From NCBI GenBank assembly GCA_045578665.1, contig JAZNKR010000199.1:1-43804 (forward strand): 43,804 nt of DNA, given 5' to 3'. This document shows, in pieces, positions 5,945 to 15,075 of the stretch. Every line of letters starts with the position of its first letter. The stretch's first letter is position 1. A program made the translations under genes and the position numbers. The notes beneath the pieces were generated by a model, which was given only the letters and a program-made list of their open reading frames with translations, was not told the DNA's origin and made no database searches. Source of the DNA: HGM04593 sp045578665 (lineage in GTDB: Bacteria > Bacteroidota > Bacteroidia > Bacteroidales > Bacteroidaceae).

Positions 5945-8704
5945 ATGGAATTGAAGCATAGATTGATAAATATACTCAGATATATTGCGATAATGATGAT
6001 ATTTGTGTCTGTAATGCAACCTATTACAGCCGTGTCGTCATTGTCCTATACCGCTTCGTGCGACACAATCACAGCCGACACATTGACATTGATGGTCGAC
6101 ACACTGCTCAAGTCCAAGAAAGATACCACTTCCAAAGAGAAGAAAGAGCCTCTCGAAGCCCCTGTGGAGTACGAATCGTCCGACTCGATGGTGTGGGTGA
6201 TGGGCGGCAATGCCAACCTCTACGGCAACGGCAAGGTAACATACGACAAGATAGAGCTCGATGCCAGCGTCATCTCCATGAACATGGACAGCAGTGTGGT
6301 CCATGCCTTCGGACGCAAGGATTCCGCCGGCGGAGTGATAGGTCTCCCTGTTTTCAAGGATGGTTCAACCCCATACGAATCGGACAAGATAAGCTATAAC
6401 TTCAAGACGAAAAAGGGCTATATAAATAATGTATACACCCAGCAGGGCGACGGCTATATGATGGGAAGTGCCGCCAAGAAGGATGGCGAAGGCACATTCT
6501 TCCTAAGAGATGGAAAATATACCACCTGCGATGCTGAGCACCCCCATTTCTATGTAGACCTTACGCGGGCAAAGGTGCGTCCCAAGAAGGACGTGGTCTT
6601 CGGTCCTGCATATCTTGTGGTTGAGGATGTGCCGTTGCCTTTGGCAATCCCGTTCGGTTTCTTCCCGTTCACCAGCAGTTACTCTTCGGGTTTCATAATG
6701 CCTACGTATGGCGACGACTCTGAGCGCGGATTCTATCTGAAGGATGGAGGCTACTATTTTGCCATCAGCGACAGGATGGATCTCAGGCTCACCGGAGAGG
6801 TCTTCACCAAAGGTTCGTGGGGATTGGCAGCAGCATCAACATATGCCAAGCGTTACAGATATTCGGGCAGTTTCGACTTCAACTACCTCGTCACTAAAAA
6901 GGGCGAGAGAAACCTTCCCGACTATTCGGTAGGCAAGAACTTCAGAATACAGTGGAGCCACAGACAGGACAGAAAGGCAAGCCCCAACAGCAACTTCTCG
7001 GCAAGCGTCAACTTTGCGACATCGAGTTACGAAAAGTCCAACCTCTACAGCATATACAACCCTATGCTCAGTTCGCAGAGCGTGCGAACATCGAGTGTAA
7101 GCTACTCACACTCTTTCCCCGAAATAGGTCTTACAATATCGGGAACTGTGAATGCTTCGCAGAATGTGCAGGACTCGACGGTGGCACTCACCCTGCCCAG
7201 CCTCAACGTATCACTGGCAAGACTATATCCATTCAAACGCAAAAAGAAGCTTGGCGATGAGCGTTGGTACGAAAAAATCTCACTCTCCTACAACGGACAG
7301 ATGAGTAACAGCATCAACACAAAGGAGGACCTCATCTTCAAGTCGAACATCATAAAGGACTGGCGCAACGGTATCAGACACAACATTCCCATCAGTGCCA
7401 CATTTCAGTTGTTCGATTACATCAATGTAACTCCTACTTTCAACTACACAGAGCGTTGGTATGCCTATAAGGTCAATCAGCAGTGGGATCCGCGGGCGAT
7501 GCGTGCGGCCATGGATACAGTCTATGGCTTCAACCGTGTCTACAACTACAATATGTCTGTAGGTATGAACACTACACTCTACGGCTTCTACCAACCGGCA
7601 GGGTTCCTCTCCAAGAGCCGTGTACACACAGTGCGCCACGTCTTCAAGCCTACTGTCTCTTTCAACTATGCCCCCGATTTCGGCGATTCGCACTACGGAT
7701 ATTACGATTCTTACACCTATACAGACGAGGATGGCGAGGTTCATTTGATTCAATACTCTCCCTATCAGGGAAGTCTCTACGGTGTGCCCGGACGCGGAAA
7801 GACAGGAAGCATCAGCTTCGATGTCAGCAACAATGTCGAGATGAAGTGGAAGACAAAGAGCGATTCCTTGAAGAAGGTGAGCATCATCGATGAGCTCGGT
7901 GCAAACCTCTCATACAACCTTGCGGCAAAAGAGAAGCCCTGGAGCAACCTCAACACCCGTCTGCGCCTTAAACTATCTAAGAACTACACATTCAGTCTCA
8001 ACGCAACATGGGCGACATACGCATACGAGTTCAACGAGAACGGTCAGGTTGTCGTGGGTAACCGCACCGAATGGTCGTATGGACGTTTCGGACGCTTCCA
8101 GGGTATGAGCCAGAACCTCTCCTATACGTTCAACAATCAGACATTCAAGCGTCTCTTCTCGCTCTTCAAACCAGAAGAGGCTCCCGAAGAGGAGAAGGAA
8201 CTGACACAAGAAGAGATAGATGCTGCCGAAAAGGCTCAAAAGGAGCTTATGGCAACCGCAAAGGTAAAGAGGGGCGGACGTAGCCGTGGTAAGGCTGCAA
8301 AGGATGCTGAGGTAGACGACGAAGGCTATATGCCTTTCAAATTCCCCTGGAACTTTACAGTCTCATATGGTATAATAATGTCAGAGGACCGCACTGCGGA
8401 AATTAACGTCAAAAGCATGCGTTATCCCTATAAGTTTACACAGAATATGAACTTCTCGGGCAACATCGGTATCTCTGACAATTGGAAAATCAACTTTGCA
8501 TCAGGATACAACTTCGAGCACAAGAAACTGACTACAACGACAATGAACATTTCGCGCGACCTGCACTGCTTCGAAATGTCGTGTGGCATAGTGCTCAGCC
8601 CATACACCTCATTCAACTTCAGCTTCAGAGCAACATCGCAGATGCTTGCCGATGCGCTCAAATGGGACAAGAGAAACAGTGGTAGCAATATCGACTGGTA
8701 TTAG
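5945..8704 (+). CDS. lptD: LPS-assembly outer-membrane protein LptD
   Basis: The protein has 919 residues with an N-terminal export signal. Residues about 75-200 are an OstA/LptA-like beta-taco (VWVMGGNANLYGNGKVTYDKI, then FGRKDSAGGVIGLPVFKDG). A long beta-barrel follows, with many repeated strands ending in aromatic residues and a terminal strand near SFNFSFRATSQMLADALKWD. In the outer membrane LptD inserts lipopolysaccharide with its partner LptE. Length and order fit the Bacteroidetes form. Residues about 740-800 are an odd, strongly charged insertion (a run of E and K, then RGGRSRGK) between barrel strands, probably a loop. The nearest upstream promoter box is at 5721-5729. The gene is not adjacent to other lpt genes. 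Confidence 0.85.
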   Translation: MELKHRLINILRYIAIMMIFVSVMQPITAVSSLSYTASCDTITADTLTLMVDTLLKSKKDTTSKEKKEPLEAPVEYESSDSMVWVMGGNANLYGNGKVTYDKIELDASVISMNMDSSVVHAFGRKDSAGGVIGLPVFKDGSTPYESDKISYNFKTKKGYINNVYTQQGDGYMMGSAAKKDGEGTFFLRDGKYTTCDAEHPHFYVDLTRAKVRPKKDVVFGPAYLVVEDVPLPLAIPFGFFPFTSSYSSGFIMPTYGDDSERGFYLKDGGYYFAISDRMDLRLTGEVFTKGSWGLAAASTYAKRYRYSGSFDFNYLVTKKGERNLPDYSVGKNFRIQWSHRQDRKASPNSNFSASVNFATSSYEKSNLYSIYNPMLSSQSVRTSSVSYSHSFPEIGLTISGTVNASQNVQDSTVALTLPSLNVSLARLYPFKRKKKLGDERWYEKISLSYNGQMSNSINTKEDLIFKSNIIKDWRNGIRHNIPISATFQLFDYINVTPTFNYTERWYAYKVNQQWDPRAMRAAMDTVYGFNRVYNYNMSVGMNTTLYGFYQPAGFLSKSRVHTVRHVFKPTVSFNYAPDFGDSHYGYYDSYTYTDEDGEVHLIQYSPYQGSLYGVPGRGKTGSISFDVSNNVEMKWKTKSDSLKKVSIIDELGANLSYNLAAKEKPWSNLNTRLRLKLSKNYTFSLNATWATYAYEFNENGQVVVGNRTEWSYGRFGRFQGMSQNLSYTFNNQTFKRLFSLFKPEEAPEEEKELTQEEIDAAEKAQKELMATAKVKRGGRSRGKAAKDAEVDDEGYMPFKFPWNFTVSYGIIMSEDRTAEINVKSMRYPYKFTQNMNFSGNIGISDNWKINFASGYNFEHKKLTTTTMNISRDLHCFEMSCGIVLSPYTSFNFSFRATSQMLADALKWDKRNSGSNIDWY

Positions 8705-8746
8705 TGTTGTCTGAAATCAATTGCTGAAATCTCGCTCGTTTGTTAT

Positions 8747-8910
8747 ACTTTGTCTTATCTGACGAAGATAGGATGCGGCTCGGAATAAAAAATAAATAAA
8801 TTTCTTTTTTCTTCTCTCGCCTTTCACTACTTTGTCTTATCAGACGAAGATAGGATGCGGCTCGGAATAAAAAATAAATAAATTTCTTTTTTCTTCTCTC
8901 GCCTTTCACT
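8747..8910 (+). repeat. 82-base tandem duplication before the B12 operon
   Basis: Bases 8747-8828 and 8829-8910 are identical apart from one position (8760 T, 8842 A). Each unit contains the block GATAGGATGCGGCTCGG and an AT-rich stretch ending in TCTCGCCTTTCACT. Only after the second unit does a perfect -7 box follow; after the first the box is degraded to TACTTTG. This looks like a recent slip duplication of the promoter-bearing module. Confidence 0.9.
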
Positions 8911-8918
8911 ATCTTTGC
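8850..8918 (+). promoter_or_regulatory. Dispersed promoter module, copy B, with -7 box of btu operon
   Basis: The perfect Bacteroidetes -7 box TATCTTTGC lies at 8910-8918, at the end of the module shared with 5046-5112 and 27455-27522. Transcription would start near 8925, just in front of the cobalamin riboswitch. Confidence 0.65.
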
Positions 8919-8935
8919 AATGTTTTGTTCCGCGT

Positions 8936-9110
8936 AGCTCTCATTCAGAGGGTGCGGATTAAAAGGGAAACAGGTGAGAGTCCTGTACAGTCCCGCTGCT
9001 GTAAGCTCCCGGATAGTCCATTCAATCTGTTGCCACTGCCACGACAGGGTGGGAAGGCGAATGGACGGAGCAAGTCAGAAGACCTGCAAAACGAGTTAAC
9101 GTCCATTTGT
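8936..9110 (+). promoter_or_regulatory. Cobalamin (B12) riboswitch
   Basis: The stretch carries the conserved blocks of the cobalamin riboswitch in the right order: AAAAGGGAAACAGGTGAGAG, then TCCTGTACAGTCCCGCTGCT, then GCCACTG, GGGAAGG, and the B12-box-like end AGCAAGTCAGAAGACCTGC. These form the ligand-binding core. Downstream, 9112-9124 carries a purine-rich ribosome-site-like block next to a TCCTCGAGGA palindrome, so control of translation of the receptor gene is likely. B12 binding would switch the uptake operon off. Confidence 0.95.
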
Positions 9111-9157
9111 CCTCGAGGAAAGGATACGGACCGGTATTTATTTATCATAGTTTTTTT

Positions 9158-11149
9158 ATGCGATTGTTTCGCGTGCTTTTCCTTGCTCTTGCAGGGCTTG
9201 CTATCTCTCCGTCCATTGCTATGTCGCAGGAGGTTGGGGCCCGATTGCTCGACTCGCTTCTGGTGAGCGAATCTTCCGTGCGTGGCGCTGCCGATAGCTC
9301 TACGCCCTTGCAGCGACTTTCGGGCAGCGACCTTGTGAGATTGGGGGTAACGAATGTAGGCGATGCACTGAAGCATATGAGCGGTGTTACCGTCAAGGAT
9401 TATGGAGGCATCGGCGGGCTCAAGACCGTTGGAGTGCGTGGATTGGGAGCCCGGCATACGGCTGTCTTCTACGATGGGGTTGCTGTAGGCGACTGTCAGA
9501 GCGGACAGGTCGACTTGGGACGCTATTCTACTGACAATCTTTCGGGGCTTGAACTTTCGATAGGGCAGAGCGATGACATATATAAGAGTGCGAGGATGCT
9601 GGCGGCTGCGGGTGTGGTCTCATTGGAGACAAACGGAGCGTCGCCAGGCAGTGCTGCCGGAGACATGCGCGCCTCTATGCGTTGCGGCTCTTTCGATACA
9701 TACAGAGGCAGTGTGGCATACAACCGTTCGCTCCGCAAAGGATGGGCTGTTTCGGCTTTCGGCGAATATGCCACGTCGGATGGAGATTACGGCTATAGCG
9801 TGAACAATGGACCTTTGTCAATTGAAGGACGTCGCAGAAATTCTGCCATCGAGGAGCTCAGGGGCGAGATAAATGCTTCGTGGACACCGTCGGCATCCCA
9901 TTTGCTGAAAATGAAAATCTATGGCTATGGCAGTGAAAGAGGACTTCCCGGTGCGGTTATAGTGGAAAACCCGCTTACGAGCGACAATCTGCGTGGATAT
10001 AATCTCTTTGCACAGCTCTTCTATGAGTATATCTGTTCGCAGGAGCTGAAGATGAAATTTTCCCTCAAGGGAAACAATACATTCGACCGCCATCGCGAAC
10101 CGCTTGCTACATCGGTGTCGATAAACAGCTACCGCCAATGGGAGGGCGACCTCTCTTCCGTACTTATGTGGACGCCCGAGTGGGGCAGGGGACTCTCTCT
10201 GTCGTGGAGTGAGGAATTTTTCCACAACAGCCTGCGCACGACTAATAACCATGTGTCGATGCCCACAGAACCCGAGCGCATCACCATGCTGAGCGCGGCA
10301 AGCGCAAGATACTGCATGGGCTTTTTCTGCGCAACAGCCTCTTTACTGCATACATTTGTGTCGGAGAGTGCTCCCCGCGGAGAAGTTGCGCCCGACCGCA
10401 ACCGTTTCTCGCCATCTGTGGCTGTCTCGTTCTATCCCTTTGGTGGAGAGAATCTCTGTCTGCGTGCATCGTACAAAAGCATATTCCGTCTGCCTACCTT
10501 CAACGATCTCTATTACCGCGAGGTGGGGAACTTCAGACTGCGTCCCGAAAAGAGCCGCCAATATAATATAGGTGCCGCATATTCTCTATCCCGTAGCGGA
10601 TGGTGCGAGGACTTTACCCTCTCGGTCGACGCCTACCGTGGCGAAGTGGAGGATAAGATTGTCGCCATTCCGGGAATCTTCACATGGAAGATGAGCAACG
10701 TGGAGAGTGTGGATATAAATGGTGTCGATGTCAATATCGGCTCTTCATTCGCCATCAGCAGCGATACAAGAGTGCGTCTCTCTGCCGCGTACAGCTATAT
10801 GCGTGCGATAGATTGCACTCCCGGCTCGGTGCTCAATGGAAGCCGCATTGTCTACACTCCGCTCCATTCCGGTTCGGCAGACATTTCGCTCGCAACAAAA
10901 ATTGTGGATGCAGGCTATTCGGTCGTGTGGAGCGATGTGCGCTATCATCTTGCCCAGAATATTCCTTCGAACGAGATTGCTGCATACGGCGACCACTCCT
11001 TTTGGGTGGCGCGTAATTTCATTCTCTCGAAATCTTCTCTGCTCATAAGGGCAGAAGTCAAAAACATACTCGACGACAATTACGAGGTTATACGATACTA
11101 CCCGATGCCGGGGCGCAACTATTCACTTTCTATGATATTGACAATCTAA
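9158..11149 (+). CDS. btuB: TonB-dependent cobalamin receptor BtuB
   Basis: The protein has 663 residues from the ATG at 9158, with signal peptide MRLFRVLFLALAGLAISPSI and cleavage near MSQE. I preferred this start to a TTG at 9107 because 9107 lies inside the riboswitch and would spoil the signal peptide. A plug domain follows at about 35-165 (DLVRLGVTNVGDALKHMSGV, then VRGLGARHTAVFYDG), then a 22-strand-type barrel ending in the aromatic strand YSLSMILTI. It lacks the N-terminal carboxypeptidase-like domain of SusC-type receptors, as expected for BtuB. Placement right behind a B12 riboswitch gives the substrate: cobalamin or related corrinoids, imported across the outer membrane using TonB energy. 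Confidence 0.9.
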   Translation: MRLFRVLFLALAGLAISPSIAMSQEVGARLLDSLLVSESSVRGAADSSTPLQRLSGSDLVRLGVTNVGDALKHMSGVTVKDYGGIGGLKTVGVRGLGARHTAVFYDGVAVGDCQSGQVDLGRYSTDNLSGLELSIGQSDDIYKSARMLAAAGVVSLETNGASPGSAAGDMRASMRCGSFDTYRGSVAYNRSLRKGWAVSAFGEYATSDGDYGYSVNNGPLSIEGRRRNSAIEELRGEINASWTPSASHLLKMKIYGYGSERGLPGAVIVENPLTSDNLRGYNLFAQLFYEYICSQELKMKFSLKGNNTFDRHREPLATSVSINSYRQWEGDLSSVLMWTPEWGRGLSLSWSEEFFHNSLRTTNNHVSMPTEPERITMLSAASARYCMGFFCATASLLHTFVSESAPRGEVAPDRNRFSPSVAVSFYPFGGENLCLRASYKSIFRLPTFNDLYYREVGNFRLRPEKSRQYNIGAAYSLSRSGWCEDFTLSVDAYRGEVEDKIVAIPGIFTWKMSNVESVDINGVDVNIGSSFAISSDTRVRLSAAYSYMRAIDCTPGSVLNGSRIVYTPLHSGSADISLATKIVDAGYSVVWSDVRYHLAQNIPSNEIAAYGDHSFWVARNFILSKSSLLIRAEVKNILDDNYEVIRYYPMPGRNYSLSMILTI

Positions 11150-11161
11150 AACCATATTCCT

Positions 11162-12244
11162 ATGAAAAAGTATCTTAGTTTAATGCTGCTTCTTTGCAGT
11201 TTTTCTTTTCTGGTCTCTTGCGACAACGACGACGACAATGGCGATGGCGGAGGCTCTTCCTCGGTAAACAATGGCAGTTGCTATATTGTCAATCAAGGCA
11301 ACTGGAACGGCAACGATGCCTCTTTGCAGGTATATGATATTGCAACAGGTCATGTCTCCGATCCCGAATGTGCGAACGATATTTTTGCAGTCGCCAATAA
11401 AGAACTTCTTGGCGACCTGGCGCAGGACCTTTTGTGGGTAAAAAACAGACTCTTCGTCACAGTCAGCTCTTCGCAGAAGCTCGAGATACTCGACGAGTCG
11501 GGCAAGCGCATACGCAAATATACATTCCCCGCCGAGAATGCCTGCCCGCGATACATTGCCACTGATGGCTCGCGGGTGTACGTAACCAACCACGACGGCT
11601 ATGTCTATGTCTACGATGCTGCCGATGGCGACTCGATAACACGTGTATATTCGGGCAGTTACCCCGAGGGAATAAGCTGCATCGACGGTACTGTCGTGGT
11701 GAACAATTCAAATTACGGCGGTTATGGTGGCGGTGTGCCCGATATTGCTGTCATAGATACAAAATCGATGCAGGTATCCAAAAGGATTGTGCAGGGTGTA
11801 TGCAATCCTTATTCTCAAAGTGTTGTAAGCGCTGGCTCTGTCTACATTGTCGATTCGGGCAACTATGGCGATATACCTTCTAAACTGTGTAGGGTGGATA
11901 TTGAAACGGGAGTGTTGACACCACTTTACGATGCTTCTTTAATTGCATCTTATGAAAATTTTGTTTACTTTGCAAATGCATCTTTCAACTACACCGCCAA
12001 TGCCTATGACTATTCTGCGCTTTATCGCATGGATGCTGTTACGGGTGAGGTGGAGCAGGTCCTCCCTGCCGAAAAGTTGACCGATATATACTCTCTGGAT
12101 ATTAACCCTGAGACGGGGGACATCTTCATCGGTTATGCACAGTATGGCATACTTGGCACCATGCGTGTGTACGATGCCGAGGGTGTGCTGCGCTCGCTGT
12201 TCGATGTGGGCTATTATACCTCTGGCGCCCGTTTCCGCAATTGA
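11162..12244 (+). CDS. btuG: BtuG-like surface lipoprotein, beta-propeller
   Basis: The protein has 360 residues with a lipoprotein signal (SFSFLVSC, cysteine 20) followed by acidic D/N/G residues, the usual Bacteroidetes signal for export of lipoproteins to the surface. The body is made of repeated blade-like units (VNQGNWNGNDASLQVYD, YIATDGSRVYVTNHDGYVYV, SLDINPETGDIFIGY), giving a seven-bladed propeller of the YncE/DUF5074 type. In Bacteroides, BtuG is such a propeller, sits on BtuB and binds B12 with very high affinity. It follows btuB by 12 bases. The propeller fold and context are clear; the exact BtuG assignment is inferred. Confidence 0.75.
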   Translation: MKKYLSLMLLLCSFSFLVSCDNDDDNGDGGGSSSVNNGSCYIVNQGNWNGNDASLQVYDIATGHVSDPECANDIFAVANKELLGDLAQDLLWVKNRLFVTVSSSQKLEILDESGKRIRKYTFPAENACPRYIATDGSRVYVTNHDGYVYVYDAADGDSITRVYSGSYPEGISCIDGTVVVNNSNYGGYGGGVPDIAVIDTKSMQVSKRIVQGVCNPYSQSVVSAGSVYIVDSGNYGDIPSKLCRVDIETGVLTPLYDASLIASYENFVYFANASFNYTANAYDYSALYRMDAVTGEVEQVLPAEKLTDIYSLDINPETGDIFIGYAQYGILGTMRVYDAEGVLRSLFDVGYYTSGARFRN

Positions 12245-12250
12245 TGATGA

Positions 12251-13378
12251 ATGTATAGGATTACCTTATATATATTGTTGGCTTTCGTGGCGCTCTCCTG
12301 CACGGCTCCTTCGGGCGGCACTGCGGGGGCAGGTGTTGTTGGTGATACACTTGCCCTTGAACATTCGTCGCTGCTGCAGATAGTAGACTGCGACGGCTAC
12401 ACGGTGGTGAACATCAGGAACCCCTGGAAAGAGGGCAGGATGCTGCACAGATATATGCTCAGACACAAGGATAGCACCGATATTACTGTTCCCGGGGAGA
12501 TGACGCTTCTGCGCACCCCGCTTGACAATCAGTTGCTTTTTGCCACGCTGCATGCCCAACTGTTTGTTACATTGGGTTGTGTAGATGCAGTCTCCGGGGT
12601 GTGCGATGCGCGATATATCTCTGTCGACGAGATAGAAGAGCGTTTGCTGTCGGGCAGGATAACGGATTGTGGTGCAGCCACGGAGGTCAACCTCGAACGT
12701 GTGGTGCAGCTGTCGCCCGATGCTGCATGGGTGATCCCTTTCAAGAACGGAGGTTATGGCAAACTCGAACGTGCAGGCATACCGCTTGTGGAGTGTGTCG
12801 ACTATATGGAGACGTCGCCTCTCGGATGTGCCGAGTGGATGCGCTTCTATGGCAGACTGCTCGGGGTGGGAGAGCGTGCCGATTCGCTTTTTGCCGTTGT
12901 TTGTGAGAATTATGACAGCTTGAAACATCTTGCATCCTCCCTTTCGCCGAGGCCAGGGCTGCTGTGCGAACAGATGACGGGCTCTGCATGGTATGTGCCT
13001 GCAGGCGGGAGTACCATGGGGCAGCTATACAAGGATGCAGGTGCAGAGTACCTGTTTGCCGATGTGGAGGGCAGCGGGGCGGTGCCCCTCTCTTTCGAGA
13101 CGGTCCTTTCGCGGGCAGACAGTGCGGACGTGTGGCTCATTAAATATGGCGCGGAGTCTGATATGGACTACGCTTCGCTTGCGCAGAATTATGCCGGAAA
13201 CAAGATGCTGAGGCCATTCCGCGAGGGAAATGTGTATGCCTGCAACGTGCTGCGCAAGCGATTCTACGAGGAGACCCCTTTTCGTCCCGATATACTGTTG
13301 CGTGAACTTGTGGCACTGTTGCATCCCTCAGTGGCAGATGGATATAAACTAAGGTATTATGAGAAACTTCAGAAGTAA
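12251..13378 (+). CDS. btuF: BtuF-like B12-binding lipoprotein of ABC importer
   Basis: The protein has 375 residues with a lipoprotein signal (LLAFVALSC, cysteine 17). The rest is a class III periplasmic binding protein: VTLGCVDAVSGVCDARYIS, ITDCGAATEVNLERVVQLSP as the usual start of the ligand lobe, and PDAAWVIPFKNGGYGKLERAGIPLVEC, then a long helix. It would pass the corrin from the receptor to the inner-membrane permease. It starts 6 bases after the btuG-like stop codon and overlaps the permease gene by 20 bases, so the two are translationally coupled. Confidence 0.8.
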   Translation: MYRITLYILLAFVALSCTAPSGGTAGAGVVGDTLALEHSSLLQIVDCDGYTVVNIRNPWKEGRMLHRYMLRHKDSTDITVPGEMTLLRTPLDNQLLFATLHAQLFVTLGCVDAVSGVCDARYISVDEIEERLLSGRITDCGAATEVNLERVVQLSPDAAWVIPFKNGGYGKLERAGIPLVECVDYMETSPLGCAEWMRFYGRLLGVGERADSLFAVVCENYDSLKHLASSLSPRPGLLCEQMTGSAWYVPAGGSTMGQLYKDAGAEYLFADVEGSGAVPLSFETVLSRADSADVWLIKYGAESDMDYASLAQNYAGNKMLRPFREGNVYACNVLRKRFYEETPFRPDILLRELVALLHPSVADGYKLRYYEKLQK

Positions 13379-14387
13379 GAGAATAGTCATATTCTTGTTG
13401 CCGCCTCTGGTGCTTCTAATATTGTTTGCGGCAAACATATTCTTCGGGTCGGTAGATATTCCGGCGCGGGATGTCGTGGCGGCTCTATTCGGGGGTGACG
13501 GTGCCGGCGAGACCTATGCTATGATAGTTCTCCATTCTCGGCTTCCACAGGCTGTGGTTGCTCTGCTGTGCGGGGCGGCATTGGCGGCGGCAGGATTGAT
13601 GCTGCAGACGCTTTTCAACAATCCTCTTGCCGGTCCCGAGGTGTTCGGTATCAACAGTGGCGCAGGGCTTGGAGTGGCTGTGGTTATGTTGCTGTTGCAT
13701 GGTAGTTTTGTTGCCGGAGAAATGACAGTGGGAGGGTATCTTGCGGTGCTTATGGGTTCTCTCCTCGGGGCGCTTGTGATTATTGCTCTCATACTTATGC
13801 TCTCTACCATGCTTCGGGGCAATATTTTTCTGCTTATTGCCGGTATGGCATTGAGCTATCTTACCTCGTCTCTCATCTCCCTGCTCAACTATTTCTCCAC
13901 GGCAGAGGGGGTGCACTCCTATCTTATATGGGGTATGGGCAGTTTCGGGGGTGTCTCTTCCGGGCAGATTCCTCTGTTTTCAGTTGCAGTGATGGTGCCG
14001 CTCGTCTGTTCTTTGTTTATGATAAAGCCGCTCAATGCACTTATGCTCGGTAATGCCTATGCCGAGAATCTCGGTGTGAACACGCGGCGGTCGCGAGGTC
14101 TCTTGCTCTTGATTACAGGACTGTTGACTGCTGTGGTTACAGCCTATTGCGGTCCTGTGTCGTTTGTGGGGTTGGCTGTGCCGCACATTGCCCGGCTGTT
14201 TCTTCGCACAGGCAATCATCGCCTGCTTCTGCCGGTAACGATGTTTGCCGGAGGCTCGGCTACGCTTTTATGCAATCTCGTGTGCCATCTGCCGGGCGAG
14301 AGTGGAATAATCCCGCTTGCGGCGGTCACTCCGCTTATGGGGGCTCCGGTCATCCTCTATGTGGTGTTGCGTAAAAGAGGTTTGTAA
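13359..14387 (+). CDS. btuC: FecCD/BtuC-family ABC permease
   Basis: The protein has 342 residues and about nine or ten membrane helices. It shows the FecCD signature: VVLHSRLPQAVVALLCGAAL, AGLMLQTLFNNPLAGPEVFG, the cytoplasmic coupling region NLGVNTRRSRGLLLL, and GPVSFVGLAVPHIARLF near the C-terminus. It forms the inner-membrane channel for the corrin delivered by the BtuF-like protein. The expected ATPase subunit (BtuD) is not encoded next to it: the following gene is an FKBP isomerase. The ATPase must be elsewhere in the genome or shared with another importer. Confidence 0.85.
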   Translation: MRNFRSKRIVIFLLPPLVLLILFAANIFFGSVDIPARDVVAALFGGDGAGETYAMIVLHSRLPQAVVALLCGAALAAAGLMLQTLFNNPLAGPEVFGINSGAGLGVAVVMLLLHGSFVAGEMTVGGYLAVLMGSLLGALVIIALILMLSTMLRGNIFLLIAGMALSYLTSSLISLLNYFSTAEGVHSYLIWGMGSFGGVSSGQIPLFSVAVMVPLVCSLFMIKPLNALMLGNAYAENLGVNTRRSRGLLLLITGLLTAVVTAYCGPVSFVGLAVPHIARLFLRTGNHRLLLPVTMFAGGSATLLCNLVCHLPGESGIIPLAAVTPLMGAPVILYVVLRKRGL

Positions 14388-14401
14388 TTATATATAAGAC
14401 T

Positions 14402-14803
14402 ATGAAAGGAAAAAATGAATACAGGTGCAAGAACGAGGAGTTTCTTGCCTCATTGAGAAAAGATGAATCAGTCAAGGAACTGGCAAAAGGTCTTCTCTAT
14501 CGTGTGGTGAATGTCGGCAGTGGCTCTCTCTGTCCAAAAATGAACAGCGTGGTTACGGTGCATTATCGCGGAACGCTTATCGATGGACGCGAGTTTGACA
14601 GCACCCTCGGCAGAGGGTATCCCGAGGCATTCAGGGTGAACGATCTCATCGAAGGATTCAGCATGGCACTGCTCTCCATGCACGAGGGCGACAAGTGGGT
14701 GGTATATATTCCGCAAGAACTTGGATATGGCAAGCGTGCAAGCGGTCCTATTCCGGGATATTCGACACTCGTGTTTGAGATAGAACTCATTAAAATTCTG
14801 TGA
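14402..14803 (+). CDS. FKBP-type peptidyl-prolyl isomerase
   Basis: The protein has 133 residues with no signal peptide, so it is cytoplasmic. The FKBP domain fills residues 40-133: VVTVHYRGTLIDGREFDST, the active-site-like IEGFSMALLSMHEGDKWVVY, LGYGKR, IPGYSTLVFEIELIKI. It helps proline-bond rotation during folding. It lies 15 bases after the btuC-like gene and probably shares its transcript. Why a folding helper would be controlled with B12 uptake is not obvious; read-through is the simplest explanation. Confidence 0.85.
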   Translation: MKGKNEYRCKNEEFLASLRKDESVKELAKGLLYRVVNVGSGSLCPKMNSVVTVHYRGTLIDGREFDSTLGRGYPEAFRVNDLIEGFSMALLSMHEGDKWVVYIPQELGYGKRASGPIPGYSTLVFEIELIKIL

Positions 14804-14957
14804 TTTGAATTTTAACATATTCTCACTCTATTTAAACGTTGTACATAATGCAACACTTTTTGTGAATATTTTAAACAGAATTAACAAAAAAGTGGATTTC
14901 ATATCGTTTCATTTAAAGATATTCTTGTTATATTGTATTTGTTTGGTAAAAAAGTCC

Positions 14958-14966
14958 TATCTTTGT
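14958..14966 (+). promoter_or_regulatory. Bacteroidetes -7 box before the exopolysaccharide genes
   Basis: TATCTTTGT matches TAnnTTTG, with TTTG motifs 12-16 bases upstream. Transcription would start near 14973. The 14804-14957 stretch before it is AT-rich and shows no gene. Confidence 0.5.
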
Positions 14967-14988
14967 AATGGAATAAAATAGGATAACG

Positions 14989-15075
14989 ATGAATTTATCA
15001 TTTGCAGTCATGCAAATGATGTTTGTCGTGTGTGGATTTTTGCCTTATATCGGATTCTATAGTCTGCCGTGGTAG
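14989..15075 (+). CDS. Possible 28-residue leader peptide
   Basis: A short frame starts at an ATG 5 bases after AGGATA, just behind the -7 box at 14958-14966, and ends 61 bases before the WecA-like gene. It encodes a hydrophobic 28-residue peptide beginning MNLSFAVMQMMFVVCGF. Its position as the first frame on the transcript makes a leader role conceivable. It could equally be chance; no family is recognised. Confidence 0.25.
   Translation: MNLSFAVMQMMFVVCGFLPYIGFYSLPW

Noticed and set aside
8747..8910. Tandem repeat considered as a CRISPR start
   Set aside because: There are only two directly adjacent 82-base units without spacers, and no cas genes are nearby.
13359..13378. 20-base overlap of the BtuF-like and BtuC-like genes considered as a frameshift
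   Set aside because: Both proteins have normal length and proper ends or starts, so this is ordinary translational coupling.
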